DNA from: Chitinophaga ginsengisoli
Lineage (GTDB): Bacteria; Bacteroidota; Bacteroidia; Chitinophagales; Chitinophagaceae
Direction: 5' to 3'
Assembly: GCF_003014595.1 (NCBI RefSeq)
Contig: NZ_PYGK01000011.1
Span: forward strand, 216,344-280,343
DNA length: 64,000 nucleotides
Under the pieces are notes generated by a model, which was given only the letters and a program-made list of their open reading frames with translations, ran no database searches and was not told the origin of the DNA. The stretch's first letter is position 1. The number at the start of each line of letters is the position of its first letter. Shown here one piece after another: positions 1 through 10,013 of this stretch. Both the position numbers and the translations under genes were made by a program.

Positions 1-400
1 GTCCGTATATCTCCACCTGCTGTGCATTGTCGATACGGAGGGCATAATAGGTTGCGGGCGCACCCGTTACCTGCCGATACAGGATGACCCTGGCCCCACT
101 GACGCCCAATAAAGGAGCCGCCTGTGTAGAGGCATCAACAGCAATATTGCTGCTTAGTCCTGGCAGATCGGTAAGCAATGTAATAGTCACATCAGCCGGC
201 TGAATGCCGGGAAGATTAAAATAAATATAGTCTTTTGTAGCAGTACCGTTACTGTTAGCTTTAGTGATTGCATCTCTTAAAGTTCCTGGTCCGCTGTCCG
301 CATTGGAAGTGACGATGAAATTGGCGGCCATGGTTGGAGTAAGCACACAAAAACAAGATATGGTAACGAGCAGGAGTAATACACCTGTTGTAGGTTTCAT
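1..400 (-). CDS. Secreted surface protein, N-terminal part (runs off the window)
   Basis: An open frame runs from an ATG at 398-400 to the window edge without a stop (133 codons). It starts with a Sec signal peptide (MKPTTGVLLLLVTISCFCVL, then cleavage near TMA-A). The mature protein begins NFIVTSNADSGPGTLRDAI, the opening of many large Bacteroidota cell-surface proteins with parallel beta-helix or repeated adhesion modules, often ending in a gliding-motility or T9SS sorting domain. The rest lies left of the window, so the total length and C-terminus are unknown. Family assignment is by recognition of the N-terminal motif; function is inferred only as a cell-surface or secreted protein. Confidence 0.8.
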   Translation of the reverse strand, partial: MKPTTGVLLLLVTISCFCVLTPTMAANFIVTSNADSGPGTLRDAITKANSNGTATKDYIYFNLPGIQPADVTITLLTDLPGLSSNIAVDASTQAAPLLGVSGARVILYRQVTGAPATYYALRIDNAQQVEIYG

Positions 401-633
401 GTTAATCGATATTCGGGATATACTAGGTAGGGTCTTTTGTCTACCTGGCCGAAAAATACATATATTTATTAAGAATATAATATAGAAAGCGGATTCTGCA
501 GACAAAATAACATTAAAAGACCTGCAACAAGCCCAAAACGTTGATTTGGATAGCACAAAAGTGTTATACCCCTATACAGAAAGCGGACATACGTCATGTC
601 CGTATGCCCGCTTTCCGGTATTTATCCTGTAGT

Positions 634-1599
634 TTACAGGGGCCTGAAACACCCATATTCATTTTCATACCAGGACAGATCACATTCCAGCGACTTACGG
701 TCCCAGTGGCCTGTATTCGCAGCAGCATCATAGGTAGATTGCAAAAAGGCCAGTAAGGTCCTTTCCGGATCTTTCGCCTGTTGAACAATATCGTAGTGGA
801 GGAAGAACTCGCCCATCTCCTTGCTGTAAAAAGCACCTTCCGGTTTGACAGGCTGTTCCCCAAATGCCTCATTCACCGGGTAACAATAAGAGTAAAAGAC
901 TATGTGCGGATATTGTTCATTACCTGGCCAGAAACCACAGGAGCTTACTTCCTTAGAATAAGCCTCCTTCATTACGTCAGCCGGCATGTTAGGCGCCTGG
1001 CCTGTGTGCGGAGGTGCATCCCTGCCAGAAAACCGGGTAACTACCAGGTCTAAAGCGCCCCAGAAAAGATGTACGGGACTGCATTTGCCGGTAAAGCTTG
1101 ACCTGAAACGTGTAAATACATTATGGACCCTGACAAGCGCCTGCCAGTAGTCTTCCATCTTCTGCCGGTCATAGGCACGCGGAGCATGGTCTTCCTCAAA
1201 AGGAACAGCATTTTCCATTTCACTGGGAGTTGTATAGATGGTAACGTCTACGCCTGATGCATCTAATTTCTCAAACACCTCCCCGTAGAAGTCTGCTATT
1301 GTCCGGGGCTTCAATTCAACCGTTTCTCTTTTACCAGTGCTGGTGACGATCACCAACTGATGACGCTGGAAATCAAAGTCTATCTGGAAAACACCATGCT
1401 CATAAGGCATGCTTTCCGTGCTCAGACCATAAGGCGTAACATATAGTGTAACATGCCAGGAATGGTTCAACCAGGGCATCTTCCTGAGGCGGATCTTGCC
1501 TACTATCTGCGTCCACAGATGAACCGCTGCCAATGTATCTTTGAGTTCACCATAATTTAACACTGGCCATGTGTCTTGTTTTAAAGCAACATCTTGCAT
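634..1599 (-). CDS. DUF5996 family protein
   Basis: A 321-aa cytosolic protein without signal peptide or membrane segments. It begins shortly after the ATG with WPVLNYGELKDTLAAVHLWT and continues with a QIVGKIRL segment, the hallmark opening of DUF5996, and has the usual full length. A HLFWGALDLVVTRFSGR segment in the middle and aromatic-rich WPGN and YSYCYP blocks are also typical. No catalytic activity is known for the family and I see no recognisable active-site motif. It is monocistronic and faces away from the pectate lyase. Confidence in the family is high; function is unknown. Confidence 0.85.
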   Translation of the reverse strand: MQDVALKQDTWPVLNYGELKDTLAAVHLWTQIVGKIRLRKMPWLNHSWHVTLYVTPYGLSTESMPYEHGVFQIDFDFQRHQLVIVTSTGKRETVELKPRTIADFYGEVFEKLDASGVDVTIYTTPSEMENAVPFEEDHAPRAYDRQKMEDYWQALVRVHNVFTRFRSSFTGKCSPVHLFWGALDLVVTRFSGRDAPPHTGQAPNMPADVMKEAYSKEVSSCGFWPGNEQYPHIVFYSYCYPVNEAFGEQPVKPEGAFYSKEMGEFFLHYDIVQQAKDPERTLLAFLQSTYDAAANTGHWDRKSLECDLSWYENEYGCFRPL

Positions 1600-1738
1600 A
1601 ACGAACTATTGAAAATGAAGAGAGTAATCTTTCTACAGTAATTTAAAGAAATAATCAGTACCGCATTCTTTCCCCGAAGAAGTAATTTTATGACACCATA
1701 ACGAATAATAATCAATTTTCGTTATATCATTTTGTTTG

Positions 1739-1746
1739 TACATTTG
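1739..1746 (+). promoter_or_regulatory. Bacteroidetes-type -7 box for the pectate lyase gene
   Basis: TACATTTG matches the Bacteroidetes -7 consensus TAnnTTTG. It lies about 100 nt upstream of the ATG at 1846, leaving a leader of about 90 nt. The -33 region is not a clear match. Confidence 0.4.
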
Positions 1747-1845
1747 TCCCGAACAATGAGCACCTGATAACCTAAACAACTTCACGGGCCCTTCACATAC
1801 AGTGAACATTTAATCAAGTCAACATTAAAGAAAAACCAAGTATCC

Positions 1846-2964
1846 ATGAAAACCAATTACCTGCGCAACTTAGGCATAACTGTTTTAATGACATTTATTT
1901 TCGCCGGTTGCCAAAAAAACGAAACAACAGACACAGGCATAGCAAATACTGATACCGCCAGCGCTACAGCCGAAGTAGCTGCCGCTGCAACAACATGTAC
2001 TGCACAGGCATGGGCATCTGTTAATGGAGGCACCAAAGGTGGTGACACGGCAAAACCTACCGTAGTTGCTACATATGATGCGTTAAAAGCTGCTATTCAG
2101 AACACGGCCATTAAAGTAATACAGGTAAATGGCACCATTACCATCCCGTCCGGCGGCAGGATCTCCTTCCAGGACCAGACAGGCAAGACCATCTTTGGCA
2201 GCCCGGGCGCTACGCTGGTATCGACCGACCAGACCAAGGATAAGTCAGGCATTATCTACATCAAGAGATGTAAAGACATCATTATCCGCAACCTGATCTT
2301 TGATGGTCCGGGTGCATATGATGTAGATGGCTGGGATAACGCCACATTAGATGCATGCACCAACGTATGGGTAGACCATTGCGAATTCAGAGATGGTGTA
2401 GATGGCAACTTTGACATTAAAAACACTTCAGATTACATTACCGTTTCTTACTGCAAATTCAACTACCTGAAAGCGCCAAAGGCAGGCGGTCCTGGTGGCG
2501 CAGATGACCACAGGTTCTCTGACCTGATCGGCTCCAGCGATGGCGCTACCGCAGACAGAGGTCATTTCCGCATCACTTTTGTAAGATGCTGGTGGGCACA
2601 GGGCTGCGTTGCGAGAATGCCACGCGTACGTTTTGGCCAGGTACATGTTGTCAACAATTATTTCAGCAGTACTGTCAGCAAGAGCTGCATACAGGCTGGT
2701 TTCGAAGCAAATCTGTTAGTGGAGTCCAACATCTTTGAGAACGTTAAAAATCCGATCGATCTGATGGATAAAAATGCTACTGCTGTGCAGCTGAAGAACA
2801 ATGTATTTACAAATACTTCAGGTACAGCTGCAGGCAATGGTGTTACAGCATTTACACCGCCTTACAGCATTGCAGTACTTGATACTGCTGTTGTAAAATC
2901 AACTATAACAGGAACAAACGGTGCCGGCGCTACTTTAGCAGGCAATAGCTGCTCATCTTTATAG
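1846..2964 (+). CDS. Pectate lyase family (PL1) lipoprotein
   Basis: 372 aa. A lipoprotein signal peptide ends in FAGC with Cys22, so the protein should be lipid-anchored after export. A low-complexity Ala/Thr linker follows (to about residue 45), then a right-handed parallel beta-helix domain. The PL1 signatures are visible: VWVDHCEF, the calcium-binding acidic stretch DGNFDIKNTSDYITVSYCKF, and RMPRVRFGQVHVVNNYF carrying the catalytic Arg. The expected reaction is beta-elimination of polygalacturonate with Ca2+. It is convergent with the glycosidase gene downstream and shares the palindromic terminator between them. Family is confident; the exact substrate is not shown. Confidence 0.9.
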   Translation: MKTNYLRNLGITVLMTFIFAGCQKNETTDTGIANTDTASATAEVAAAATTCTAQAWASVNGGTKGGDTAKPTVVATYDALKAAIQNTAIKVIQVNGTITIPSGGRISFQDQTGKTIFGSPGATLVSTDQTKDKSGIIYIKRCKDIIIRNLIFDGPGAYDVDGWDNATLDACTNVWVDHCEFRDGVDGNFDIKNTSDYITVSYCKFNYLKAPKAGGPGGADDHRFSDLIGSSDGATADRGHFRITFVRCWWAQGCVARMPRVRFGQVHVVNNYFSSTVSKSCIQAGFEANLLVESNIFENVKNPIDLMDKNATAVQLKNNVFTNTSGTAAGNGVTAFTPPYSIAVLDTAVVKSTITGTNGAGATLAGNSCSSL

Positions 2965-2988
2965 TGATAGAAGGGTCCGGAAGTTATT

Positions 2989-3024
2989 TAAAAAAAGCAG
3001 GGATACAGTTAACTGTATCCCTGC
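2989..3024 (-). terminator. Intrinsic terminator for the glycosidase gene
   Basis: A perfect 28-nt palindrome (2997-3024, GCAGGGATACAG then its mirror) is followed on the minus strand by a U-run (from A-run 2989-2996). It sits 25 nt after the stop of the 3049-6075 gene and may also stop the convergent pectate lyase transcript. Confidence 0.8.
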
Positions 3025-3048
3025 CACCAAAACCACAGCAAGGGCTGA

Positions 3049-6000
3049 TTATTCCACTACTAACTTCTTCGTCTCAATCGACACATTGGAAATAGTTTTT
3101 ACTAAGTAAACACCCGGTGACAGATTACCCGTAGCTACGGATATACGTTGTTCTCCCGCCGCAATATGTTGTCTTAAAGTCTTTACCAGCACGCCATTTG
3201 AATTGTAAATCTCTATCACTGCATCTGTTGCCGCTGGCAACTGGTACTGCAATGTTACCTGCTCTCTTGCAGGGTTGGGATAAAGCTTCAAACCGGCCTT
3301 TGTCACTTTGTTCGCCGTCTCCACAAGCGCCAATCTCGCTGCAGCGGTAGTTCCCCATCTGAACGTTTCCCATCCGCCAATAGCCGCACGGTTACAATTC
3401 ATCGGTTTAGTACCATTCTCAGAAGAAATATACTGGCCCTTCAAACTCTGGAAAGCCACAGTATTGCTGCTCAACACGATCCATTTAAATCTGGTGGTGC
3501 TGTCAAGGGTCGTGCCTGTGCAGTACATCGGGCTGGTAGCAGTTACATAAAGGCCGTTATTACCTTTCAGGGCAATAGTGCTATTACCTGCATCCACCAC
3601 TACAAATTTCTCCCATGGTCCTAAGCCAGTGCGGTTACAGTTCATGGCCTGTGTACCATTCTCTGAACACACCAATAGCGTATCATTATACAGGTAAATA
3701 GTACTGCCTATTGGCGCTGGCGACGGCGGATTGGTGATGGTAGTATCTTTTGCATCCTCAATGATGATATCATCAAAATAAGCCGTAAAGTTGCCACTCA
3801 ACGCTGCATTATCATAAGCAATACTGATACCCGTGATCTCATCCCCTATCAGTTCTCCCCTACCAATTTGGCAGGAAAACTTTTCCCAGCTGCCTACAGT
3901 ACCGCGCCCTGCATTCGGATGCATGGCATTACCGTTGTTGTCCTTATAGGCTGTCAGATTACGCAGTACTTTACCCGATTTGAATGTCAGGTCTACAGAA
4001 GTATACCTGCCGGGATTATTCACCGTATATTTCCAGAAGCTCAGTTGCATATTGGCTTTCACTGCAATCTTTGTTTCTGATATTTTATAATAGTAAGAGG
4101 ATGCTCCTGCAGCCGTACCATTGATCCTTACAGTATATACGCCACTTTTCGAGAAGGCGGCTGCATTGTCAATAGTTACCGTTGTATTGCTCACACCCGC
4201 AGACGACAACACGGCATTCTTATAGAAGCAGGCATCAATCGGTGAAACAATATCCTGCGGCACATTGTTAATTAAACAATTCGCTACCCTGCTTTCAAAG
4301 CTGTTCCGGTAGTAAATGGGTCCCAGAGAATAAGGGATCGGTATTTCCGCAGGTGTCTCTGTACTTGTCAGTAAACGGGCTGCTTGTCCAGCGAGACGCA
4401 GGTAATAGTCAGACGAGGTCCAGACACCATCCATCGACAGTGTACCAAAATACTGGTCCGTCGGGATATCAAAATAATCCACCGCTGAACTGATAATATT
4501 CGTCGACTCCTCGAACTCATCCAGCATTGCGTAATACATAGACTTCACACCTACACTCTTAATATTACGGGCCTGTTTCCAGAGGAACTTACCCCCCAGT
4601 CTGCGGGTATCGTTCGGATACCCTGATACATGCTGCGACCAGGCACTTCCCGGGAATATCACCGGATAGAATCCCATACCGTTCTGATCACAATACTGTT
4701 TGTCAGGGATCAGGGATTGCGTCCTGAAATTATCTGCGCCTGTTGTATCGCTGTACACGCCTACTGTCCAGGGAGAGATCATGTTATATGCCTTGTACAC
4801 ATCCTCGAAATCAGGACGGGAGCCCGCATCTCTTAATCTCCAGTCCCTTGGTACGCCCGCAATCACATAACAACCGCGGTCTTTGAAGAACTGCGCCAAT
4901 TCCAGTGCCTGGGCCTTATCGACGAGAATGGTTGAGTAGCCTAATCCCCAGAGCTCTACGACCGGCTTGCCATTTACCGTAGCATAAGCGCCGGACTTAG
5001 TCAGTTCGTAGATCTGTTCCATCTGGTACACCCAATCACGTTTAATGCCTTCCACCAGGTCAATGGAATTCACTTCTCCATTGTTCTGATCAGGCATACA
5101 ATACATCACATAGAACAACCTGCCATTAGCTTCACAGGCGTTTTTGATATGCACATAATAATCATCCGTAGAAGTATATTTCATATTCCTGCCAACTGGT
5201 GCATTGCGCTGAATAGCCACACCATCAAAACCTGTTCTCTTCAGCAGCGCCATCTGCACGTCTATGACACCTTTATCAGTAGAATTATACAGCTTCGCCG
5301 GCTTCCCATTACCGAGATTCGCGAAGTTGGTAGCATACATTGGCACATTGGGATTATTCTCATAATCCGCCAGCAGGGGGAATGTCTCCGTATTGTGATT
5401 ACCTCTTCCGGCAGCCGGTACTTTATCATACGCCCAGTGGCTCCAGTCCTCCGCCTTAGGACCTGCTTCATGCCATAACTGGTAGCCTGCGAAGGACTTA
5501 CCGACAAACTCAGAAGCTGGATTATTAGGTCTGGCAGGAACAGGCTGCGCATCCGGGTTCAGTGATCCGACATAAAACGTGATGTCTTTCACGTAAGTAT
5601 CCTCCGAGCCATAGCCCAGGCGGATATCGCCACCATATCCCATGCTACCGTCTAAGCCCGCATCTTCCAGAAATACCAGTCGGGTTACCCACTTCCCGGT
5701 ATTAGACTTCTTAAAATCTGCGCCACCCCAGCCGGTACCGGAACGAGTGTAGTTCAGCCAAACGAAATTCATACTGTTGTCATAATAGGTGACAGACATG
5801 ATCACCTTTTTAGCCGTGGTGGGAACAGCGGCTCTGTCGCAACGTACATACATAAACTTTCCCGCAGGGATCTTTCGGCAGGGTACACCATCCACAGTAG
5901 CGATTTCCGTGTAGCCTTCACCGCTCTGGTTATTTTCAATGCCATAGGATAAGCTGCCAGATTGTACGGGATTTGTGAACTTAATCCAGGCAGATACCGG

Positions 6001-6075
6001 TGGCAGGACAATATCACCTGCCTTGAGGATGCATGCGCATAACAGGCATGCAAATAGTAATAGAGAGTGTTTCAT
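3049..6075 (-). CDS. Secreted GH71/99-like glycosidase with T9SS sorting domain
   Basis: 1008 aa, multidomain and secreted. Order: signal peptide (1-19); N-terminal beta-sandwich (about 25-170); a catalytic-like TIM-barrel region (about 190-570) opening with FAGYQLWHEAG and containing GFDGVAIQRN and FYVMYCMPDQ, as in GH71/99-like proteins that act on mannans or fungal glucans; a carbohydrate-binding-type sandwich (about 620-770); a fascin-like beta-trefoil (about 775-900) with two matching SENGT.. MNCNR repeats; and a type IX secretion C-terminal domain beginning LYPNPAREQVTLQYQLP and ending in KLVVE. Likely exported by T9SS for extracellular polysaccharide degradation, which fits the neighbouring pectate lyase, but the two are not co-transcribed. 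Substrate is inferred. Confidence 0.85.
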   Translation of the reverse strand: MKHSLLLFACLLCACILKAGDIVLPPVSAWIKFTNPVQSGSLSYGIENNQSGEGYTEIATVDGVPCRKIPAGKFMYVRCDRAAVPTTAKKVIMSVTYYDNSMNFVWLNYTRSGTGWGGADFKKSNTGKWVTRLVFLEDAGLDGSMGYGGDIRLGYGSEDTYVKDITFYVGSLNPDAQPVPARPNNPASEFVGKSFAGYQLWHEAGPKAEDWSHWAYDKVPAAGRGNHNTETFPLLADYENNPNVPMYATNFANLGNGKPAKLYNSTDKGVIDVQMALLKRTGFDGVAIQRNAPVGRNMKYTSTDDYYVHIKNACEANGRLFYVMYCMPDQNNGEVNSIDLVEGIKRDWVYQMEQIYELTKSGAYATVNGKPVVELWGLGYSTILVDKAQALELAQFFKDRGCYVIAGVPRDWRLRDAGSRPDFEDVYKAYNMISPWTVGVYSDTTGADNFRTQSLIPDKQYCDQNGMGFYPVIFPGSAWSQHVSGYPNDTRRLGGKFLWKQARNIKSVGVKSMYYAMLDEFEESTNIISSAVDYFDIPTDQYFGTLSMDGVWTSSDYYLRLAGQAARLLTSTETPAEIPIPYSLGPIYYRNSFESRVANCLINNVPQDIVSPIDACFYKNAVLSSAGVSNTTVTIDNAAAFSKSGVYTVRINGTAAGASSYYYKISETKIAVKANMQLSFWKYTVNNPGRYTSVDLTFKSGKVLRNLTAYKDNNGNAMHPNAGRGTVGSWEKFSCQIGRGELIGDEITGISIAYDNAALSGNFTAYFDDIIIEDAKDTTITNPPSPAPIGSTIYLYNDTLLVCSENGTQAMNCNRTGLGPWEKFVVVDAGNSTIALKGNNGLYVTATSPMYCTGTTLDSTTRFKWIVLSSNTVAFQSLKGQYISSENGTKPMNCNRAAIGGWETFRWGTTAAARLALVETANKVTKAGLKLYPNPAREQVTLQYQLPAATDAVIEIYNSNGVLVKTLRQHIAAGEQRISVATGNLSPGVYLVKTISNVSIETKKLVVE

Positions 6076-6341
6076 ATATAGTATTTAAGTGGGAAAAGAT
6101 ACTGGGCGTTGATGGGTTTACTACAGATTGAACTGTAAATCAACAGGTATGGAATCAGGTAATGGGTTTACAGAGTTTAAAAGAATATGGTTTCGGGATA
6201 AAGATACGATTTCAGCGAATTTCTCAAAGTCATAATGGCTGGATAAGCTTTTTCAGGGTCATTGCTTATATAGCAAATTGTCAAAATGTATTTATCTTCG
6301 TTTTGTATTTCAATGAAGAACATTCCTGCTACTGCAATATT

Positions 6342-7394
6342 ATGAAGACACTAACCGGATATGAACTAAGTCAGTTTTTGAGCCTCATCTTAAGACACAA
6401 ACCTGAAACGATCAATATTGCTTTAGACGCCTATGGATATGCAAAAATTGACGAAATAACACAAAACGCAAAGAACATTGATCTGGTAATTACTGAAGAC
6501 GCGATAAGGAATGTTGTCTTATATAGCGACAAAAAGCGATTTAAGGTAACTGGAAACAGTATCAAAGCTATACAAGGACACTCCTTCGAAGTTAATATTG
6601 ATGAACAAAGTCAAAAGCCCCCTGACATCCTTTATCATGGAATAAGATTCAAGCTGAAAGAAACTGTTACACAGCAGGGATTGTTGGGGACTACAGGAAA
6701 GTTGATTCCTTTATACCCAAACTACTATTCTGCTTTCATAGTAGAAAACACTAATAAAAAAGGACCCGTGGTTTTCGAAATAAATGCAGGAGAGATGTAT
6801 AACGACGGGTATGAATTTTATTTAACGGACAACAATGTTTGGCAAACAAAAACTGTTCCTGTCAAATACATGGTAATTAAGTCACTTAATGAAATAGATC
6901 GTTTAAAGAAAATAATAATAACAATAAGCAGCTTCTTTACTAAAATCACAAATGCCGACATTGTATTAGATCCAGGATTCAATCGAGATCCATCCATTTA
7001 TGTTGAAAACTGCTATTTATGTAACAGTAAAAGAGCATTGTACTGGTTTTATGACGGAAGATTAATATGCAACGAACTAACCTATGAGCGACCTGCAAAA
7101 AGCCATAGATTGCTGGGAAGAAAAACAGGCTTTGAACAAATCCAGAACGAGAAAGAAATTATTCTCAGATCTGCTTTTGAAATAGAAATCCGGGAAGATG
7201 CTGAACTACAGATCAGCAAAAATTCGCTGTCCCATGGAATAGGAATCAGGTTTCATTGCCCTCATTGTAATGAACTAAATATGGCCGCAAATGGGAAAAA
7301 AACTGGAGAAGAGATAAATTGTATAGTTTGTAACACTCCTATTTTCAAAATTGATAAGCTAACGGAAATACATCAGGTAGCTGTGCCGTTGTAG
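6342..7394 (+). CDS. kptA: KptA/Tpt1-like RNA 2'-phosphotransferase fused to zinc-ribbon tail
   Basis: I start at the ATG at 6342 (350 aa) because the KptA fold begins immediately; an upstream in-frame ATG at 6162 would add 60 unrelated residues. Residues 1-180 match KptA: LSLILRHKPE with Arg18 and His19, SDKKRF with Arg66, and LYHG (98-100). KptA/Tpt1 transfers a 2'-phosphate from RNA to NAD+. The segment where E. coli KptA has RHYVHLS, carrying the fourth essential Arg, reads GKLIPLY here, so the tetrad appears incomplete. Residues about 185-350 are an unusual extension with CYLC (224-227) and a CPHC/CIVC zinc ribbon (306-330). Activity is therefore uncertain. The last 47 nt recur at 10014. 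Confidence 0.8.
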   Translation: MKTLTGYELSQFLSLILRHKPETINIALDAYGYAKIDEITQNAKNIDLVITEDAIRNVVLYSDKKRFKVTGNSIKAIQGHSFEVNIDEQSQKPPDILYHGIRFKLKETVTQQGLLGTTGKLIPLYPNYYSAFIVENTNKKGPVVFEINAGEMYNDGYEFYLTDNNVWQTKTVPVKYMVIKSLNEIDRLKKIIITISSFFTKITNADIVLDPGFNRDPSIYVENCYLCNSKRALYWFYDGRLICNELTYERPAKSHRLLGRKTGFEQIQNEKEIILRSAFEIEIREDAELQISKNSLSHGIGIRFHCPHCNELNMAANGKKTGEEINCIVCNTPIFKIDKLTEIHQVAVPL

Positions 7395-7425
7395 TGCCAG
7401 TTGCACGCCCCTATGTTACCTGCAG

Positions 7426-7971
7426 TTAGTTCAGTTTTGCTTTTAGCATTTTTAGATAGCCGACACTTGACTCCAGGAATTCGCTGGCATCCTCTTGTTT
7501 TGTGCTTTCATGTCTTACGCCACTAATGATGGCATCAATCAGTTTCCCATTACTAAAATAATATCGTCCATTAAAAGTCTTGTCTAACTTTGAATAGTCA
7601 AAACTTTGTGTGCTATCATTAAACCGGTATCTGCTTTCGGTTGAGTATACAAAAAACAATTTGTTCTGCTCAAAGTAGTACTCGCTTTGAATAACCCTGT
7701 TAGAAAGTCCAACCCATTCTACAACTTTTTTCAAAGTGTCTCCTTTATAGTAACCAGTCAAACTGCCACCATTGTCTGTAGCATGTCCCAAAAACTCTTC
7801 GGCATCGTCAATAGTGATGGTCTTGTAGTTTTTATAGCTATTGATTTGCTGATATAAATTTCTGATTTCCAAAAGTGTATTACTTTTACCATCCCGTCTT
7901 TGCCCGAAGGTCGTTGTCAAGGTAATCAAAGCAACAAATGTCAATGATAGATGGTAGCAGCGAAGTCTCAT
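7426..7971 (-). CDS. Secreted protein of unknown function
   Basis: 181 aa. An N-terminal signal peptide (MRLRCYHLSLTFVALITLTT, cleavage near FGQ) indicates export. The mature part is polar, with tyrosine-rich beta-type segments such as YYFEQNKLFFVYSTESRYRF and NGRYYFSNGKLIDAI, resembling the repeated strand pairs of small periplasmic Bacteroidota proteins. I do not recognise a family. It is convergent with the KptA-like gene, whose stop is 31 nt away. Confidence 0.7.
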   Translation of the reverse strand: MRLRCYHLSLTFVALITLTTTFGQRRDGKSNTLLEIRNLYQQINSYKNYKTITIDDAEEFLGHATDNGGSLTGYYKGDTLKKVVEWVGLSNRVIQSEYYFEQNKLFFVYSTESRYRFNDSTQSFDYSKLDKTFNGRYYFSNGKLIDAIISGVRHESTKQEDASEFLESSVGYLKMLKAKLN

Positions 7972-8193
7972 TTTATACTTTTTAGGTCAGCGGTATGGGA
8001 GTATATGTAAGTTAACGTCACCCCAATTTACAGCGTCAAACTCAGATGTCAAAATAGATTTAATAACACATTCGGCTCTCTCCCTATTATATCTCTTTGG
8101 AAGGGGCCAATAGACACCATGTACGTTATATAAACTTTAACATATACATTTTAAATATTTGCCCAATTTTGCAGCATTAAAATACCTATATCT

Positions 8194-9897
8194 ATGTTTA
8201 AGAAGCTTATTCTGACTAAGCTCTGTTGCTTTCTTATGCTTTTTATCGCAACAGCGCAGTCAGACGCCCCCTCCTACACCCGTAGTTCAGGATTTGAGGA
8301 ACCTGAAAGCGGTTCGAGCAGAATTATACTCATGAAAAATGGCAACACCCTGTTTTTTCATTTTACACCCAAAAAAGGAATCGATGTTACCGTTTATGAC
8401 CAGAAGCATCGCGACAAAGGAATCGTAAACAACAAAGTAGACTCCTGGAAACAGAAAAAAATGAGAACCGCCCTTCTCAAAGGCATATATGAAATCAACG
8501 GCCAGGCAGTGGTTTTCATAGAGCAGTTTATCAAAAAACGCCCTACCCTGTATCGTATGGTGTTTGACGCTAAGTCCGGTAGGAAAATAAAAGAAGACAT
8601 CGTCGCCTCCATGCAGCGTATTACCATAGGAAGAGCTTATGGAATGGCATTCGGAGGACTTCCCGTACCTGATTTTTCTGTAAGTAAAGATCCCTACTCC
8701 GACTATTATGCTGTGGGCGTCTTTAACACCATGACTTCTGACCGTAATGCCAGATTAGAAGTGATACATTATAGTCCGGAGCATAAAGAGATCAATCGCT
8801 CATACTTTGAATCCCCGGAAAATAAATATAAGTACCTCAGTCTTACGGACATGTATGTCAATAAGGACGAATTTGTATTCATCAGCAGCTACGCATTTAA
8901 TACGAAATCATCCGGTGGCGAAGATTCCCGCATTCTCATCGGCCGTATGCAGAATGGTACAAAAGGCTTCCAGTATAAGATACTGGACTATACTGACGAC
9001 TACAAACAAGTAGAGACCGTAATGAAATACAGTCAGGCGAACAAGCAATTGTACATGCTCACTGCAATCGGTGCTGAAAGCGTGAAACGTATGCCGACCA
9101 TGGACAAAGGCAAAAGATCTACAGGTTTCGTACTGCAGATGAACATCTTCGATCCGGTTTCACTGGAGCTGAAGATTAAATACTTCGTAGAACATCCGAA
9201 GTTAACTGCCTATGCAGATGAACACCTGAAGACGAAACGTAAATACCTTGGCATCATCCAGGACTTTAAGTTGAATGAAGATAATACCATCACATATATG
9301 TTTGAAGAGATGGATAACTACAGTGTCACAAATACCTCTACATCATGGACTAATGGTCATATGAGCACCCATACATCTACCCGTTACTATACAGACCTGG
9401 GCGCTATGGGCATCGTAAATACGGACCAGGGTGGTAAGGAACTACGTAGCTACGCCATTGCCAAAGACCAGACTGCTGAAGCAACACTATACATGTTTGA
9501 CATTTACAGCCGTAAAATGTCAAACTGGAACTTCAGGGGCCGCGGATCCAGTTACAACAACCTGTCCGGCTTCTACTCATATGACTACATGTTTGTAAAT
9601 GACAAAGAATACGTCATCTATAACGACAATGTAAAGAATACTGAAAGTGAAAAGGAAACTACCAAAGACAATAAAAGTATGGGACGTATCAGTCTTACCA
9701 ACACGGTTTACGCGTACTTTGATGGTTCAAAGGTGGTTAAATCATACCTCTTCGGAGATCCGAAGAATAAAGATGAAAACAGGTTCTGCCAGCTGGAGAT
9801 GAACACTGCATCTGAAGATGGTAAATCTTTTGCAACAATGATGATCGAAAGAAAAGGTAGAGATAAACAAGCGTATGTCGTATGGGTTAACTTCTAA
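8194..9897 (+). CDS. Large secreted protein of unknown function
   Basis: 567 aa. A signal peptide (to about residue 22, cleavage after TAQ) is followed by a long beta-rich sequence with repeated short strands and many Tyr/Asp/Lys residues. The pattern suggests a beta-propeller-like or sheet-rich extracellular protein, for example the blocks VFNTMTSDRNARLEVIHYS and EMNTASEDGKSFATMMIERK. No lipobox, no T9SS tail and no enzyme motif is visible. It stands alone with its own terminator at 9924. Function unknown. Confidence 0.75.
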   Translation: MFKKLILTKLCCFLMLFIATAQSDAPSYTRSSGFEEPESGSSRIILMKNGNTLFFHFTPKKGIDVTVYDQKHRDKGIVNNKVDSWKQKKMRTALLKGIYEINGQAVVFIEQFIKKRPTLYRMVFDAKSGRKIKEDIVASMQRITIGRAYGMAFGGLPVPDFSVSKDPYSDYYAVGVFNTMTSDRNARLEVIHYSPEHKEINRSYFESPENKYKYLSLTDMYVNKDEFVFISSYAFNTKSSGGEDSRILIGRMQNGTKGFQYKILDYTDDYKQVETVMKYSQANKQLYMLTAIGAESVKRMPTMDKGKRSTGFVLQMNIFDPVSLELKIKYFVEHPKLTAYADEHLKTKRKYLGIIQDFKLNEDNTITYMFEEMDNYSVTNTSTSWTNGHMSTHTSTRYYTDLGAMGIVNTDQGGKELRSYAIAKDQTAEATLYMFDIYSRKMSNWNFRGRGSSYNNLSGFYSYDYMFVNDKEYVIYNDNVKNTESEKETTKDNKSMGRISLTNTVYAYFDGSKVVKSYLFGDPKNKDENRFCQLEMNTASEDGKSFATMMIERKGRDKQAYVVWVNF

Positions 9898-9923
9898 GGA
9901 GTTGGCATTATATACATAAAATG

Positions 9924-9965
9924 AAAAGAGGTGTGGCATTCATTATACTACACCTCTTTTCGTTT
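9924..9965 (+). terminator. Intrinsic terminator
   Basis: Stem AAAAGAGGTGT.g / CACCTCTTTT around an 11-nt loop, ending in a T-rich run, 27 nt after the stop of the 8194-9897 gene. Confidence 0.8.
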
Positions 9966-10013
9966 TTATGCACAACGAAAAAGATGAGGCGCATCAAAGA
10001 TGCGTGCTGACGC

